DNA from: Pelagibacteraceae bacterium AG-390-O04 | Lineage (GTDB): Bacteria; Pseudomonadota; Alphaproteobacteria; Pelagibacterales; Pelagibacteraceae | Direction of reading: 5' to 3' | Length of the DNA stretch: 64,000 nt | NCBI GenBank assembly: GCA_003278065.1 | Contig: QCHE01000001.1 | Coordinates: 62,001-126,000, forward strand | In this document: positions 45,916 to 55,565 of the stretch, one piece after another | How positions within the stretch are numbered: the first letter of the stretch is position 1 | Layout: every line of letters starts with the position of its first letter | Program-made: the position numbers and the translations under genes | The notes under the pieces: model-generated | The model's database searches: none | The model's input: only the letters and a program-made list of their open reading frames with translations | What the model was told of the DNA's origin: nothing

Positions 45916-45921
45916 TAATTT

Positions 45922-48792
45922 TTATGCTGCGTCTTCTTTGAATTCATCCATACTTGGACATGTGCAAAAAATATTCTTATCCCCATATACATTATCTACT
46001 CTTGCAACTGGAGGCCAGAATTTATTAGCTCTTAAAAATTTAGCAGGGTAAGCCGCCTCTTCTCGAGAATATTTATGTGTCCAATCATCAGAAGCTAATT
46101 CAGTATCTGTGTGAGGAGCATTCTTTATTGGATTGTCAACTTTATCAAACTTACCAGATTTTATTTGATCTATTTCTTGTTTTATTTTTATCAAAGTATC
46201 ACAAAATCTATCAAGTTCAGGCAAACTCTCACTTTCTGTAGGTTCAATCATCATAGTTCCAGCTACAGGCCAAGACATTGTTGGTGCATGAAAACCAAAA
46301 TCAATTAACCTCTTGGCAATATCTTCCTCTGTAACCCCAGTTTCTGATTTAATTGCTCTAATATCTATAATACATTCATGAGCAACATTACCTTTTGAAC
46401 CTTTATATAAAATTGGAAAATGATCTTTAAGTCTACTAGCAATATAGTTAGCATTGAGTATAGCAACTTGAGTAGCAAGTTTTACTCCTTCAGACCCCAT
46501 CATTTTAATATACATCCAAGAAATTGACAGAATACTTGAACTTCCCCAAGGTGCTGCTGAAACTGCACCTATTCCAGATGCAGGTCCACAATCTTTAACA
46601 ACTGGATGATTGGGCAAATAAACTTGTAAATGTCTTTTACATGCAATAGGTCCCATTCCAGGCCCTCCTCCACCATGTGGAATACAGAATGTTTTATGTA
46701 AGTTTATATGACAAACATCTGGACCAAAATTTCCAGGTTTTGCAATACCAACAAGTGCATTTAAGTTTGCTCCGTCCATGTAAACTTGGCCTCCATGTTT
46801 ATGAATTAAATCACAGATATCTGATATTTTTTCTTCAAATACACCATGTGTAGATGGATATGTAACCATTAAAGCCCCAAGATTTTCAGAATGAATTTCT
46901 GATTTTTTCTTTAAATCTTCAAAATCAACGTTTCCATCTTTATCACAATCAACTACCACAACTTTCATTCCAGCCATCTGAGCACTTGCTGGATTAGTTC
47001 CATGTGCTGAGCTTGGTATTAAACATATATTTCTATTTTTATCACCTCTATCTAAATGATATTTTCTAATTACCATTAATCCTGCATATTCGCCTTGAGC
47101 CCCTGCATTGGGCTGAAGTGAAACTCCTGAAAAACCAGTAATTGATCTCAGCCAATTTTTAAGATCTGTAAACAATGTTCTGTATCCTTCCATCTGCTCA
47201 ATGGGCACGAATGGATGAGGCTCAGCTAATTCTCTCCATGAAATAGGTATCATCTCTGCCGTAGCATTTAGTTTCATAGTGCATGAGCCTAGTGCAATCA
47301 TGGTTCTGTTAAGAGCTATATCCTTATCCTCTAACCTTTTAAGATATCTAAGCATTTCTGTCTCTGAACGATACAAATTAAAAACTGGGTGCTCTAAATA
47401 TTTTGAAGTTCTTAGTAAACTTTTAGGAAGATTAGGTAAACTAACTGTAGGATCCTCTTTTTTGATTGATTCTGCTGCATTAAAAATTTTTAATAGTTGA
47501 TTTACTCTATAAACATTTTTTTTCTCATCAAAAGAAACTGCAAGCATTTCTGAATTTACTTTTCTAATATTAACTTTTTGAACTAAAGCATTTTTGAAAA
47601 TTTGATCAGTCTTTTCTTTAGTAATAATTGTTACAGTATCAAAAAAATAATCTGAATATAGTTCGTATCCAGATTGTTTTATTTTATCAGCAAAATTTTT
47701 TGCTAATTGAGAAACTCTTTCAGAAATATTTTTAATTCCTTCAGGACCATGATAAATAGCATATGCTGCTGACACTATTGCTAATAAAGCTTGGGCAGTA
47801 CAAATATTACTTGTGGCTTTGTCTCGTCTAATGTGCTGCTCTCTAGTCTGTAGCGATAACCTGTAAGCCTTATTTCCATGTCTATCTACTGAAACACCAA
47901 CTATTCTACCTGGCATAGATCTTTTATACTCGTCTTTTGTTGCAAAAAATGCAGCATGCGGGCCACCATAACCCATTGGAATACCAAATCTTTGAGAACT
48001 ACCAACTGCAATATCAGCCCCAAGCTCTCTAGGTGTTTTTAGCTTAGCAAGTGCAAGAAGATCACATGCTAAAATTACTTTACCATTTTTTTTATGAATC
48101 TTACTTATTGCCTCACTAGGATCTTTGATATCACCTAAAGTTCCAGGGTACTGTAAAATTCCACAGACAATATCTTCTTTTAACTGCTCTAAAACTTTAT
48201 CCTCATTTCCAACAAGAACTTTTAAACCCATAGGCTCTGCTCTAGTTTGTATAACGTCAATTGTTTGCGGATGACAATTTTCTGAAACGAAAACTAAATT
48301 ACTATCACTTTTATTTAGTCTGTGACTTAAACCCATAGCCTCTGCTGCTGCTGTACCCTCGTCTAGTAAAGATGCGTTTGCAATATCCATTCCTGTAAAA
48401 TCAACAATCATTTGTTGAAAGTTTAACAACATTTCCAATCTTCCTTGTGCTACCTCTGGCTGATAAGGTGTGTAGGAAGTATACCAACCTGGATTTTCTA
48501 ATATATTTCTTAAAATTACATGAGGGGTATACGTTCCATAATAACCCATACCAATAAAATTTGAATAAATTTGATTTTTTTTGAAAATTGCTTTTAATTT
48601 TCTTAATGCTTCATACTCTGAATTAGACTCTCCAATATTTAGTTCACCTTTAAACTGTATTTTTTCTGGAACTGTATTGTCTATTAAATCGTCCAGTGAT
48701 TTATAATTCAATTTTTTTAACATTTTTGATTGATCTTCTTCAGAAGGACCAATATGTCTTTTTAAAAAATCTTTTTGTGAGTTGTGTAACAT
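45922..48792 (-). CDS. gcvP: Glycine dehydrogenase (decarboxylating), P protein
   Basis: GcvP decarboxylates glycine and passes the aminomethyl group to lipoyl-GcvH. The 956 residues form a single-chain enzyme. The N-terminus has RHIGPSEEDQ, and the PLP lysine lies in HLNLHKTFCIPHGGGGPG near residue 700. It is the third gene of gcvT-gcvH-gcvP and shares one base with gcvH. Confidence 0.95.
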   Translation of the reverse strand: MLHNSQKDFLKRHIGPSEEDQSKMLKKLNYKSLDDLIDNTVPEKIQFKGELNIGESNSEYEALRKLKAIFKKNQIYSNFIGMGYYGTYTPHVILRNILENPGWYTSYTPYQPEVAQGRLEMLLNFQQMIVDFTGMDIANASLLDEGTAAAEAMGLSHRLNKSDSNLVFVSENCHPQTIDVIQTRAEPMGLKVLVGNEDKVLEQLKEDIVCGILQYPGTLGDIKDPSEAISKIHKKNGKVILACDLLALAKLKTPRELGADIAVGSSQRFGIPMGYGGPHAAFFATKDEYKRSMPGRIVGVSVDRHGNKAYRLSLQTREQHIRRDKATSNICTAQALLAIVSAAYAIYHGPEGIKNISERVSQLAKNFADKIKQSGYELYSDYFFDTVTIITKEKTDQIFKNALVQKVNIRKVNSEMLAVSFDEKKNVYRVNQLLKIFNAAESIKKEDPTVSLPNLPKSLLRTSKYLEHPVFNLYRSETEMLRYLKRLEDKDIALNRTMIALGSCTMKLNATAEMIPISWRELAEPHPFVPIEQMEGYRTLFTDLKNWLRSITGFSGVSLQPNAGAQGEYAGLMVIRKYHLDRGDKNRNICLIPSSAHGTNPASAQMAGMKVVVVDCDKDGNVDFEDLKKKSEIHSENLGALMVTYPSTHGVFEEKISDICDLIHKHGGQVYMDGANLNALVGIAKPGNFGPDVCHINLHKTFCIPHGGGGPGMGPIACKRHLQVYLPNHPVVKDCGPASGIGAVSAAPWGSSSILSISWMYIKMMGSEGVKLATQVAILNANYIASRLKDHFPILYKGSKGNVAHECIIDIRAIKSETGVTEEDIAKRLIDFGFHAPTMSWPVAGTMMIEPTESESLPELDRFCDTLIKIKQEIDQIKSGKFDKVDNPIKNAPHTDTELASDDWTHKYSREEAAYPAKFLRANKFWPPVARVDNVYGDKNIFCTCPSMDEFKEDAA

Positions 48793-49172
48793 TATGATGA
48801 GCTCTCCTTTGCAAATTTATCGTAATCTTCCTTATTCATTAAAGTATCCATTTCTGATTTATCCTTTACTTTAAGTTTAAAAAACCAAGCGCTACTCTCA
48901 GGATCTTGATTTATTTTTGATGGATCATCAACGATTGTTTGATTTATATCTACTACCTCACCACTTATCGGTGTATAAACATCACTTGCAGCTTTTGTGG
49001 ACTCTACAACTCCTGCAGTTCCATCCTTTTCTACATTTGAGCCTTTTTCTGGAAGCTCTGCAAAAACTATATCACCTAATAATTCAGTTGCATGTTTTGT
49101 AATACCTACTGTTGCCACATCTCCATCTATTTTAATCCATTCATGTTCTTTTGAATATTTAACTTCGCTCAT
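48792..49172 (-). CDS. gcvH: Glycine cleavage H protein
   Basis: GcvH is the lipoylated carrier of the glycine cleavage complex. The 126 residues start with [20 protein letters not shown], and the lipoylation lysine is in VESTKAASD near residue 64. It overlaps gcvT by 4 bases and gcvP by one. Confidence 0.96.
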   Translation of the reverse strand: MSEVKYSKEHEWIKIDGDVATVGITKHATELLGDIVFAELPEKGSNVEKDGTAGVVESTKAASDVYTPISGEVVDINQTIVDDPSKINQDPESSAWFFKLKVKDKSEMDTLMNKEDYDKFAKESSS

Positions 49173-50275
49173 TTATTTACTCCTTTCACATAGTTTTTTT
49201 TATAAAAAGGTAATCCGCATATATTTGCAGGATACTTCTTTCCTCTTACTTCCAAAAATATTTTTGTATCCTTCTTTGAAAATTCATTCTCTACATAACC
49301 CATAGCAACAGGGCCATTAACACTTGGGCCAAATGTTCCACTCGTAATTTCACCAATGTGTGAATCTGATTGATTAAATATTTTTGTTTTTTCTCTTGCT
49401 ATTATTCTTCCTTCTGGCTTTATCCCTACTCTAATTTTACTTACACCATCATTTAGCTGTTTTGAAATTTTATTAAATCCAATAAAATTACCTTTAGAAA
49501 CTCTGTCTTTAGAAATAGCCCATTTTAAATTTGCCTCAACAGGAGTTTTATCTTTATCTAGTTCATGACCATACAAACATAAGCCTGCTTCCAATCTTAA
49601 AGTGTCTCTAGCTCCTAAACCAATTAGTTTTGCGCCCTTATCTATCAATTCTTTTGTAAATTTTTCGGACAATTCGTTTAATATAGATACTTCAAATCCA
49701 TCTTCTCCTGTATAACCTGATCGTGTAATATAAACTTTTTGATCATGAAAAGAGAACCAATTTCCAGACATAAAGTTGAGATTTGCAACCCCATAAATAA
49801 TATTATTCAGTATCTTTACTGATTTTGGTCCTTGAATAGCAATTAAAGATCTTTTTTCATCTAATAGCATCTCATATTTATCATTTAATAATTTACTCAA
49901 AATTTTAAAATCATTTTCTTTGCATGCTGCATTTAAAATTATTAAAAAACCTTTTTCTAATTTAGTAACAATTAAATCATCATAAATTCCTGCATCATCA
50001 TTCATTAAAAAACTATATTTAGAATGGTTGATTTTTAAATTTTTTAAATCTAATGGAAAAATTTTTTCTAAATCCTCAGTTAAATTATTATCTCCATATA
50101 TAAATAATTGACCCATGTGTGAAACATCAAAAATACCAGAGTGCGTCCTTGTAAATTTGTGCTCTTCAACAATACCTTCCGCATATTGAATTGGCATTTG
50201 ATAACCTGCAAACTCAACAAATTTCGCGTTATTATTTTGATGTAATTTGTATAAAGGTGTTTTTTTTATTTCCAT
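49169..50275 (-). CDS. gcvT: Aminomethyltransferase (glycine cleavage T protein)
   Basis: GcvT moves the methylene group to tetrahydrofolate and releases ammonia. Marks are TPLYKLHQ at the start, [10 protein letters not shown] near residue 44, [12 protein letters not shown] and [22 protein letters not shown]. Length is 368. Its ATG at 50,275 forms the last three pairs of a 12-bp helix with the riboswitch, so initiation is expected to respond to glycine. Confidence 0.95.
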   Translation of the reverse strand: MEIKKTPLYKLHQNNNAKFVEFAGYQMPIQYAEGIVEEHKFTRTHSGIFDVSHMGQLFIYGDNNLTEDLEKIFPLDLKNLKINHSKYSFLMNDDAGIYDDLIVTKLEKGFLIILNAACKENDFKILSKLLNDKYEMLLDEKRSLIAIQGPKSVKILNNIIYGVANLNFMSGNWFSFHDQKVYITRSGYTGEDGFEVSILNELSEKFTKELIDKGAKLIGLGARDTLRLEAGLCLYGHELDKDKTPVEANLKWAISKDRVSKGNFIGFNKISKQLNDGVSKIRVGIKPEGRIIAREKTKIFNQSDSHIGEITSGTFGPSVNGPVAMGYVENEFSKKDTKIFLEVRGKKYPANICGLPFYKKNYVKGVNK

Positions 50276-50434
50276 ATTAACTCTTTTTACCCATCTGTAT
50301 ATTTGCCTGAGAGTATTACTCCTTCGGCGAGAATTAAATCTCTTTCCAGAGTTAATATGTTACGGTCCTTTTTGCCTGAGAGATTCCTGGGTGGTTGCTC
50401 CTTCGGCGCTACGATCTTCTGTAGTCTCTCCCGT
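50273..50434 (-). promoter_or_regulatory. Tandem glycine riboswitch
   Basis: On the minus strand there are two glycine aptamers. Each has the conserved core GCCGAAGGAG and CTCTCAGGCAAA. Aptamer 1 (about 50,360-50,434) is closed by ACGG/CCGT. Aptamer 2 (about 50,273-50,359) is closed by CATATTAACTCT with AGAGTTAATATG; the second arm ends in the gcvT start codon. The element sits directly before gcvT, its usual partner. Confidence 0.92.
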
Positions 50435-50440
50435 AAAACC

Positions 50441-50469
50441 ATAATCTAACAACTGAGGGAGGATGTCAA
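50441..50469 (-). promoter_or_regulatory. Promoter of the gcv operon
   Basis: A consensus -35 TTGACA (50,469-50,464) and a -10 like GATTAT (50,446-50,441) have exactly 17 bases between them. A start about 7 bases on would fall right at aptamer 1. The TGA stop of the EamA gene lies inside the -35 hexamer. Confidence 0.65.
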
Positions 50470-51344
50470 TGAGAAATAATTTTTTTATCTTTTTTCAAAA
50501 GTGTATAAAACTGCATTAAAACAGCAAAAAGAATTATAGCTCCTCCAATTAAACTAAATATTGAAGGTCGTTCGCTTACAAATAAAAAAGCCCACATAGG
50601 TCCGAGAACAGATTCGGAGAGCATTATTATACCAACCATAGCTGAAGGTGTTGTTCTTGCACCAATTGTTATAAATATAAAGCCAAATCCAATTTGAAAG
50701 AATCCTGCCAAGAATCCTAAAAATATATCATGATAAGAAATCATAATTTGATTAGAAAGAAAATATCCAATTAAACAACAGAAAATACCTGCTATAAATT
50801 GAGCTGGAACCATATCAATAGACGGGTACTTTCTTACGATTATTATCAATACCGCAAAAGATATCGGCATTGAAAATGCTGCTAAATTTCCTGTAAGCTC
50901 TCCTGGTGACAAAGAATTTCCAACCATAATCAAAACTCCTACAACAGCTAGGGTAATTGAAATTAATGTAATCAAAGAAATTTTTTCCTTTAAAAAAAAA
51001 TATCCAAAAATTGCTAGAAATAAAATTTGTAATGAGATGATAAAGTTAGTATTGGCGACTGTTGTACTATACATTGCAACTACATATCCACAGAAACCTA
51101 AAGATAAAATTGCACCAGCTATAAATCCAGGAAAACCTGATAAATAAAATGAGTTAAATATTTTTTTTTTATAAGTTATCAATAAAAATACTAAGACAGT
51201 GAGAGAAAAAAATATAGATCTCCAAAATAAAATTTGCCATAATGTGGCACCCTCAAAAGATTTTACAATTAAACCACCAAAACTTAAACTTACTGCTCCC
51301 AAAAAAACTAAAAAAGGGCCAGGTAAATTTTTAATTAAATTCAT
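50466..51344 (-). CDS. EamA/DMT family transporter
   Basis: A 292-residue membrane protein with ten predicted helices in two EamA halves (FLGAVSLSFGGLIVK at the N-terminus; GPMWAFLFVSERPS in the second half). It follows pxpC by one base, so it may be part of the 5-oxoproline unit. The substrate is unknown. Its stop codon is embedded in the gcv promoter. Confidence 0.78.
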   Translation of the reverse strand: MNLIKNLPGPFLVFLGAVSLSFGGLIVKSFEGATLWQILFWRSIFFSLTVLVFLLITYKKKIFNSFYLSGFPGFIAGAILSLGFCGYVVAMYSTTVANTNFIISLQILFLAIFGYFFLKEKISLITLISITLAVVGVLIMVGNSLSPGELTGNLAAFSMPISFAVLIIIVRKYPSIDMVPAQFIAGIFCCLIGYFLSNQIMISYHDIFLGFLAGFFQIGFGFIFITIGARTTPSAMVGIIMLSESVLGPMWAFLFVSERPSIFSLIGGAIILFAVLMQFYTLLKKDKKIISH

Positions 51345-52288
51345 TAAATTTGAGAAATTAAATTTTGTGTTTCCAAGTCATACAATTTAAATAATGTTTC
51401 TGCACTAGATAATTCAATTTCTTTAAATTTTATTTTTGATCCTGGTGTAAGTTGTACTAATTTGTCATAGTCTGCACTTATAACCACTCCTATTTTAGGG
51501 TATCCACCTATAGTTCCATGATCAGATAACATTATAATTGGATTTCCATCAGCTGGTACCTGAATTACACCTTTGATCAATCCCTCAGATTTAATGTTTG
51601 TATCAACTATATTTTCTATTTTAGGCCCCTCTAATCTCATTCCCATACGATCTGATAGCTTTGAAACAATAAATTCTTTTTCAAAAAAAAATTTTTTACC
51701 CTCGTCTGAAAAATAATTAAAATTAGTTCCTTTAATTACTCTTATGTTTTCTATTTTAGTATTTATATAATCTAACTTGTTATTATTTAGATTTTCATTA
51801 ATTTTTAAAATATTGATCTTTTGATTTACTTCAAATTTTTTTCCATTATTAGCACCTATATTTGCTTTAGTATTTATTGAACAACTCGACCATTGATATT
51901 TTAAATCTATTTGACCACCAATACCTAAATATCCATAAACAGATTTATTTGTAGAAATTATATCTATTTCATCTCCATTTTGGATATTAAATGTTTGATA
52001 ACATTTACCGTCAATAATTATTTCATTTCTTTTAATCTTAAAATATACATCACCAGTTATTGCAATATTAATTTTATCTCCATAGTATTTGAATAAAGGA
52101 CCTTGGTAAGCAAACTCTATAACTGGTTGATCTAATTTATTTCCAACTAATTTATTTACTAATAAAAAGTTTCTATTATCCATAGCACCACTAAATGGTA
52201 TACCTATGTGGTAAAGGTTATTTCTGCCTTGATCTTGAAAAGTTGTATTGATCCCTGCTCTAACAATTTCAAAATAATTTTTAGTCAT
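51344..52288 (-). CDS. pxpC: 5-oxoprolinase subunit C (biotin-dependent carboxyltransferase-like)
   Basis: PxpC works with PxpA and PxpB to open 5-oxoproline to glutamate with ATP. The 314-residue protein begins with a family-type segment (GINTTFQDQGR) and has PFSGAMD, RVIKGTNFNYF and GGYPKIGVV. These proteins were formerly called KipA or allophanate hydrolase subunit 2. It overlaps pxpB by 8 bases. Confidence 0.88.
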   Translation of the reverse strand: MTKNYFEIVRAGINTTFQDQGRNNLYHIGIPFSGAMDNRNFLLVNKLVGNKLDQPVIEFAYQGPLFKYYGDKINIAITGDVYFKIKRNEIIIDGKCYQTFNIQNGDEIDIISTNKSVYGYLGIGGQIDLKYQWSSCSINTKANIGANNGKKFEVNQKINILKINENLNNNKLDYINTKIENIRVIKGTNFNYFSDEGKKFFFEKEFIVSKLSDRMGMRLEGPKIENIVDTNIKSEGLIKGVIQVPADGNPIIMLSDHGTIGGYPKIGVVISADYDKLVQLTPGSKIKFKEIELSSAETLFKLYDLETQNLISQI

Positions 52289-52955
52289 TGTAATTATGAT
52301 ATTGATCTTCAGTAATTTCTTTAAAAGTAATTAAGTCTCCTGGATTAATCAGATTCGGATCTTTTTCTTTAGAGTTATCAAAAATATTTAATGGAGAATT
52401 TCCTATAATATTCCATCCTCCAGGACTTTCATAAGTATAAATATTTGCGAATTGCTCAGTTAAACCAACAGATCCTTTTGGCACCTTAACTCTTGGTGTT
52501 TCAAGACGTTTTGCTCTCATATTGCTATCTAAATCTCCAAGGAACGGCATTCCTGCTATAAAGCCAGTCATGTAACAAAAAAATTCCTTATTAAAAAAAT
52601 TTCTATAAATATTTTCACGACTTATACTTAAAATTCTTTCTAATCTCTTTATATCCAATGAAAACTTCTCTTGCGTACAAACTGGAATTTCAACTTTTTT
52701 ATTTTTTAAATCTTTGATGTTAGTAACAGTTAAATTTTCAATAGTATTTTTAAGATCTTTAAAATTTGTTTTTTTTAAATCAAATGAAATTATGAGTTTA
52801 TTATACGATGGGGTTAGATTATTTATCCCCTCTATATTTTCATTTTGAATACTTTTAAAATATCTAATAACTTGTATATTTGTCTCCTTATTTACATCTC
52901 TGCCAAAATCACAATATAAAGCTGCGTCACCAAGATTTAATATATTTTTTATCAT
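52281..52955 (-). CDS. pxpB: 5-oxoprolinase subunit B
   Basis: A 224-residue KipI/allophanate-hydrolase-1-like protein. Family marks are LGDAALYCDFG, SYNKLIISFD, FMTGFIAGMPFLG-like (here YMTGFIAGMPFLG) and the proline-rich TPRVKVPKGSVG. With pxpA divergent and pxpC downstream, the three 5-oxoprolinase subunits are all present. The start codon lies about 21 bp from the pxpA start, so promoters must overlap coding sequence. Confidence 0.88.
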   Translation of the reverse strand: MIKNILNLGDAALYCDFGRDVNKETNIQVIRYFKSIQNENIEGINNLTPSYNKLIISFDLKKTNFKDLKNTIENLTVTNIKDLKNKKVEIPVCTQEKFSLDIKRLERILSISRENIYRNFFNKEFFCYMTGFIAGMPFLGDLDSNMRAKRLETPRVKVPKGSVGLTEQFANIYTYESPGGWNIIGNSPLNIFDNSKEKDPNLINPGDLITFKEITEDQYHNYND

Positions 52956-52976
52956 GCCATGTTATACTTAGAAATT

Positions 52977-53762
52977 ATGAGTATGGAAATTAATATAAAT
53001 TGTGATTTAGGTGAAAAATCAAAACATCATTCAAATAAACATGATCCAGATTTATTAGAAATCGTAAATTCAGCGAATGTTGCTTGTGGTTATCATGCAG
53101 GAGATGAAGAAACCATGAATCAAGTTATAAAAATTTCAAAAAAAAATGGTGTGAGTATTGGGGCTCATCCATCTTTTAATGATCCAGAAAATTTTGGAAG
53201 AGAAAGAATTAATTTAAATTCTTCTGAAATTACAAAACTTATTACAGATCAATACGAAATCCTTCAAAAGATAGCATCAAAACATGGAGAAAATGTATCA
53301 CACATGAAACCTCATGGTGCTTTAAATAATATGGCTTGTGAAGACATAGAATTGGCTACAACTCTAGCACAAACAATAAAGGGGATAAATAAAGATTTGA
53401 TATATTTAGTTCCAACTGGATCTAAAATGGAAGAGGCAGCTAAAAGGTTAGGTATGAAAATTGCTTGTGAAATATTTGCTGATAGAAATTATGAGGATGA
53501 TGGAAATCTTGTATCAAGAAAAAAGCCACATGCTTTAATTACTGATCCTGAACAAGCTCAAAAACATGTTTTAAAAATGGTAAAAACACAGTCACTTAAT
53601 TGTCACAGTGGAAAACAAATACCTTGTGAAATAGATTCTGTATGTATACATGGAGACAATATGAGTTCATTAGCTACTGCTAAGTCTATCAAAAATAACT
53701 TAATAGATAATGGGCTTAACTTAAAACCATTAAACAAAATGAAGAAATTTAGAAATGATTAA
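52977..53762 (+). CDS. pxpA: 5-oxoprolinase subunit A (LamB/YcsF family)
   Basis: PxpA is the cyclic-imide-hydrolase-like subunit of 5-oxoprolinase. The core starts ININCDLGE, and later NVACGYHAGDEETM, GVSIGAHPSF, HMKPHGALNN and CIHGDNM are diagnostic. The track start at 52,959 is 6 residues earlier; 52,977 or 52,983 fits the family N-terminus better. It overlaps the next gene by 8 bases. Confidence 0.9.
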   Translation: MSMEININCDLGEKSKHHSNKHDPDLLEIVNSANVACGYHAGDEETMNQVIKISKKNGVSIGAHPSFNDPENFGRERINLNSSEITKLITDQYEILQKIASKHGENVSHMKPHGALNNMACEDIELATTLAQTIKGINKDLIYLVPTGSKMEEAAKRLGMKIACEIFADRNYEDDGNLVSRKKPHALITDPEQAQKHVLKMVKTQSLNCHSGKQIPCEIDSVCIHGDNMSSLATAKSIKNNLIDNGLNLKPLNKMKKFRND

Positions 53763-54258
53763 AAAATTATTTATCACAATTTTATTATCTGTAACTTTAA
53801 TATCAAATTCTTACTCTGCAGGATCTAGTAGCAGCGGGGGTGAAAATGACGGCCAAAAAATTAAAACAAATTATGAAAAAGCTGTTAAATTAGTTAAATC
53901 AGCAAAAAAATTAGAAAAAAAAGGTAAAACAAAAAAAGCTGAAAAAAAATATTTAAAGGCTCAAAAATTATTAATAGCTTCAAATAAATCAAAACCAAAT
54001 AAACCTGACACATTAAATTACTTGGGTTTTACAACTAGAAAAACTGGTGATTTTGAAAATGGTGAAAAATATTATCTTCAAGGTTTAGCTATTGATCCAA
54101 ATCATATTGGTATTAATGAATATCTTGGAGAATTATATGTTGCGACTAACAGGCATAATCTTGCTGTTGAGAGACTAGAAGTATTAAAAAATTGTAATTG
54201 TGAAGAATATGATCAACTTAAAGCTATTATAGCTGGAGAAAAAGTTTCTAAATACTAA
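53755..54258 (+). CDS. Secreted TPR protein
   Basis: A 167-residue protein with a signal peptide (cut after NSYSA), a serine/glycine linker, a lysine-rich helix and two or three tetratricopeptide units from about residue 75 on (TLNYLGFTTRKTGDFENGEKYYLQGLAIDP). It probably acts in the periplasm as a protein-binding adaptor. No specific role is known. Its TAA stop overlaps the dctM stop by 4 bases tail-to-tail. Confidence 0.7.
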   Translation: MIKKLFITILLSVTLISNSYSAGSSSSGGENDGQKIKTNYEKAVKLVKSAKKLEKKGKTKKAEKKYLKAQKLLIASNKSKPNKPDTLNYLGFTTRKTGDFENGEKYYLQGLAIDPNHIGINEYLGELYVATNRHNLAVERLEVLKNCNCEEYDQLKAIIAGEKVSKY

Positions 54259-55565
54259 TTTAAATTTTTGACCATTTTTTCAGGCATCCACAAAGCAATT
54301 TCTGGAAAGATTACAACTAAAACTACTGCTAAAACCATTAACAAGAATAATGGAAAAGCACTTTTTGCGATATAACCCATATCTTTATTTGCCATGCCTT
54401 GAAGAACGAATAAATTAAATCCAACAGGTGGGGTTATTTGTGCCATCTCAACTACAATTACCAAAAATATTCCGAACCAAATCATATCAAATCCAGCTTG
54501 TCTTATCATTGGTTCTATAATTGCCATTGTTAATACTACAGCTGATATTCCATCAAGAAACATTCCTAAAATGATATAAAAAATCATCAAAACAAAAATT
54601 AAAACATAAGGTGATAAATTCATATTTTGTATCCACATTGCTAAATTTCTTGGTAAACCCGTAAAACCCATTGCTAAAGATAAAAATGTTGAGCCTGCTA
54701 AAATAAAAGCAATCATACATGATGTTTTTGTTGCACCTAATAAAGAGGACTTAAATGTATTTAAATTTAAACTTTTTTGAAAAAAAGATAGTATTAAAGC
54801 TCCTACAACTCCAAGAGATGCTGCCTCTGTTGCTGTTGCTATCCCGGTATATATTGATCCAATTACTGCTGAGATTAATATTATCACTGGTAAAAGTTGT
54901 TTAGATCTTTTTACTTTTTCCAAAAATGAATATTCTTCAAGAATTTTTGGCATATCTTTTTTATTGATTAATGACCAAATAATTACATATGACATAAAAA
55001 TTAAAGCAATCATTATTCCTGGAATAATTCCTGCAATAAACAATTTGGCAATAGACTCTTGAACTGCAACTCCATAAATTATCAAAATTATAGATGGTGG
55101 AATTAATAAACCTAACGTTCCAGATCCAGCTAAACTACCAAGTAAAATTTTTTCTGGGTAATTTCTTTTCCTCAATTCAGGAATAGACATTTTGCCTACT
55201 GTTGCAACGGTAGCTGCTGAAGAACCTGATATGGCTGCAAATAATGCACAACCCACAACATTTACATGAATTAATCCACCTGGAAGTTTTTGCATCCAGG
55301 GAGATAAGCCTCTAAACAAATTTTCAGAAAGTTTTGTCCTAAACAATATCTCTCCCATCCATACAAATAGCGGTAACGCAGTTAAAGTCCAAGAGGATGA
55401 GGTTCCCCATATTGTTGTGGCCATTGCATCACCAACAGGCCTAGAAGTAAATAACATCATTCCAACTGCTGATACACCGATCATGCTTAATGCAACCCAA
55501 ATACCTGATCCCAAAAAAAATAATAAAACACTTATAAAAAAAATTGTTAAAAGAATTTCAGGCAT
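54255..55565 (-). CDS. dctM: TRAP transporter large permease
   Basis: A 436-residue DctM-type membrane protein with about twelve helices, containing the family stretches GSSSWTLTALPLFVWMGEILF, SGSSAATVATVGKMSIPEL and PPSIILIIYGV. It uses a sodium gradient to import small organic acids or zwitterions delivered by DctP. It is 1 bp after dctQ. Confidence 0.9.
   Translation of the reverse strand: MPEILLTIFFISVLLFFLGSGIWVALSMIGVSAVGMMLFTSRPVGDAMATTIWGTSSSWTLTALPLFVWMGEILFRTKLSENLFRGLSPWMQKLPGGLIHVNVVGCALFAAISGSSAATVATVGKMSIPELRKRNYPEKILLGSLAGSGTLGLLIPPSIILIIYGVAVQESIAKLFIAGIIPGIMIALIFMSYVIIWSLINKKDMPKILEEYSFLEKVKRSKQLLPVIILISAVIGSIYTGIATATEAASLGVVGALILSFFQKSLNLNTFKSSLLGATKTSCMIAFILAGSTFLSLAMGFTGLPRNLAMWIQNMNLSPYVLIFVLMIFYIILGMFLDGISAVVLTMAIIEPMIRQAGFDMIWFGIFLVIVVEMAQITPPVGFNLFVLQGMANKDMGYIAKSAFPLFLLMVLAVVLVVIFPEIALWMPEKMVKNLN

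Noticed and set aside
46111-49305. Plus-strand ORFs within gcvP and gcvH
   Set aside because: Shadow frames of conserved minus-strand genes with no independent support.
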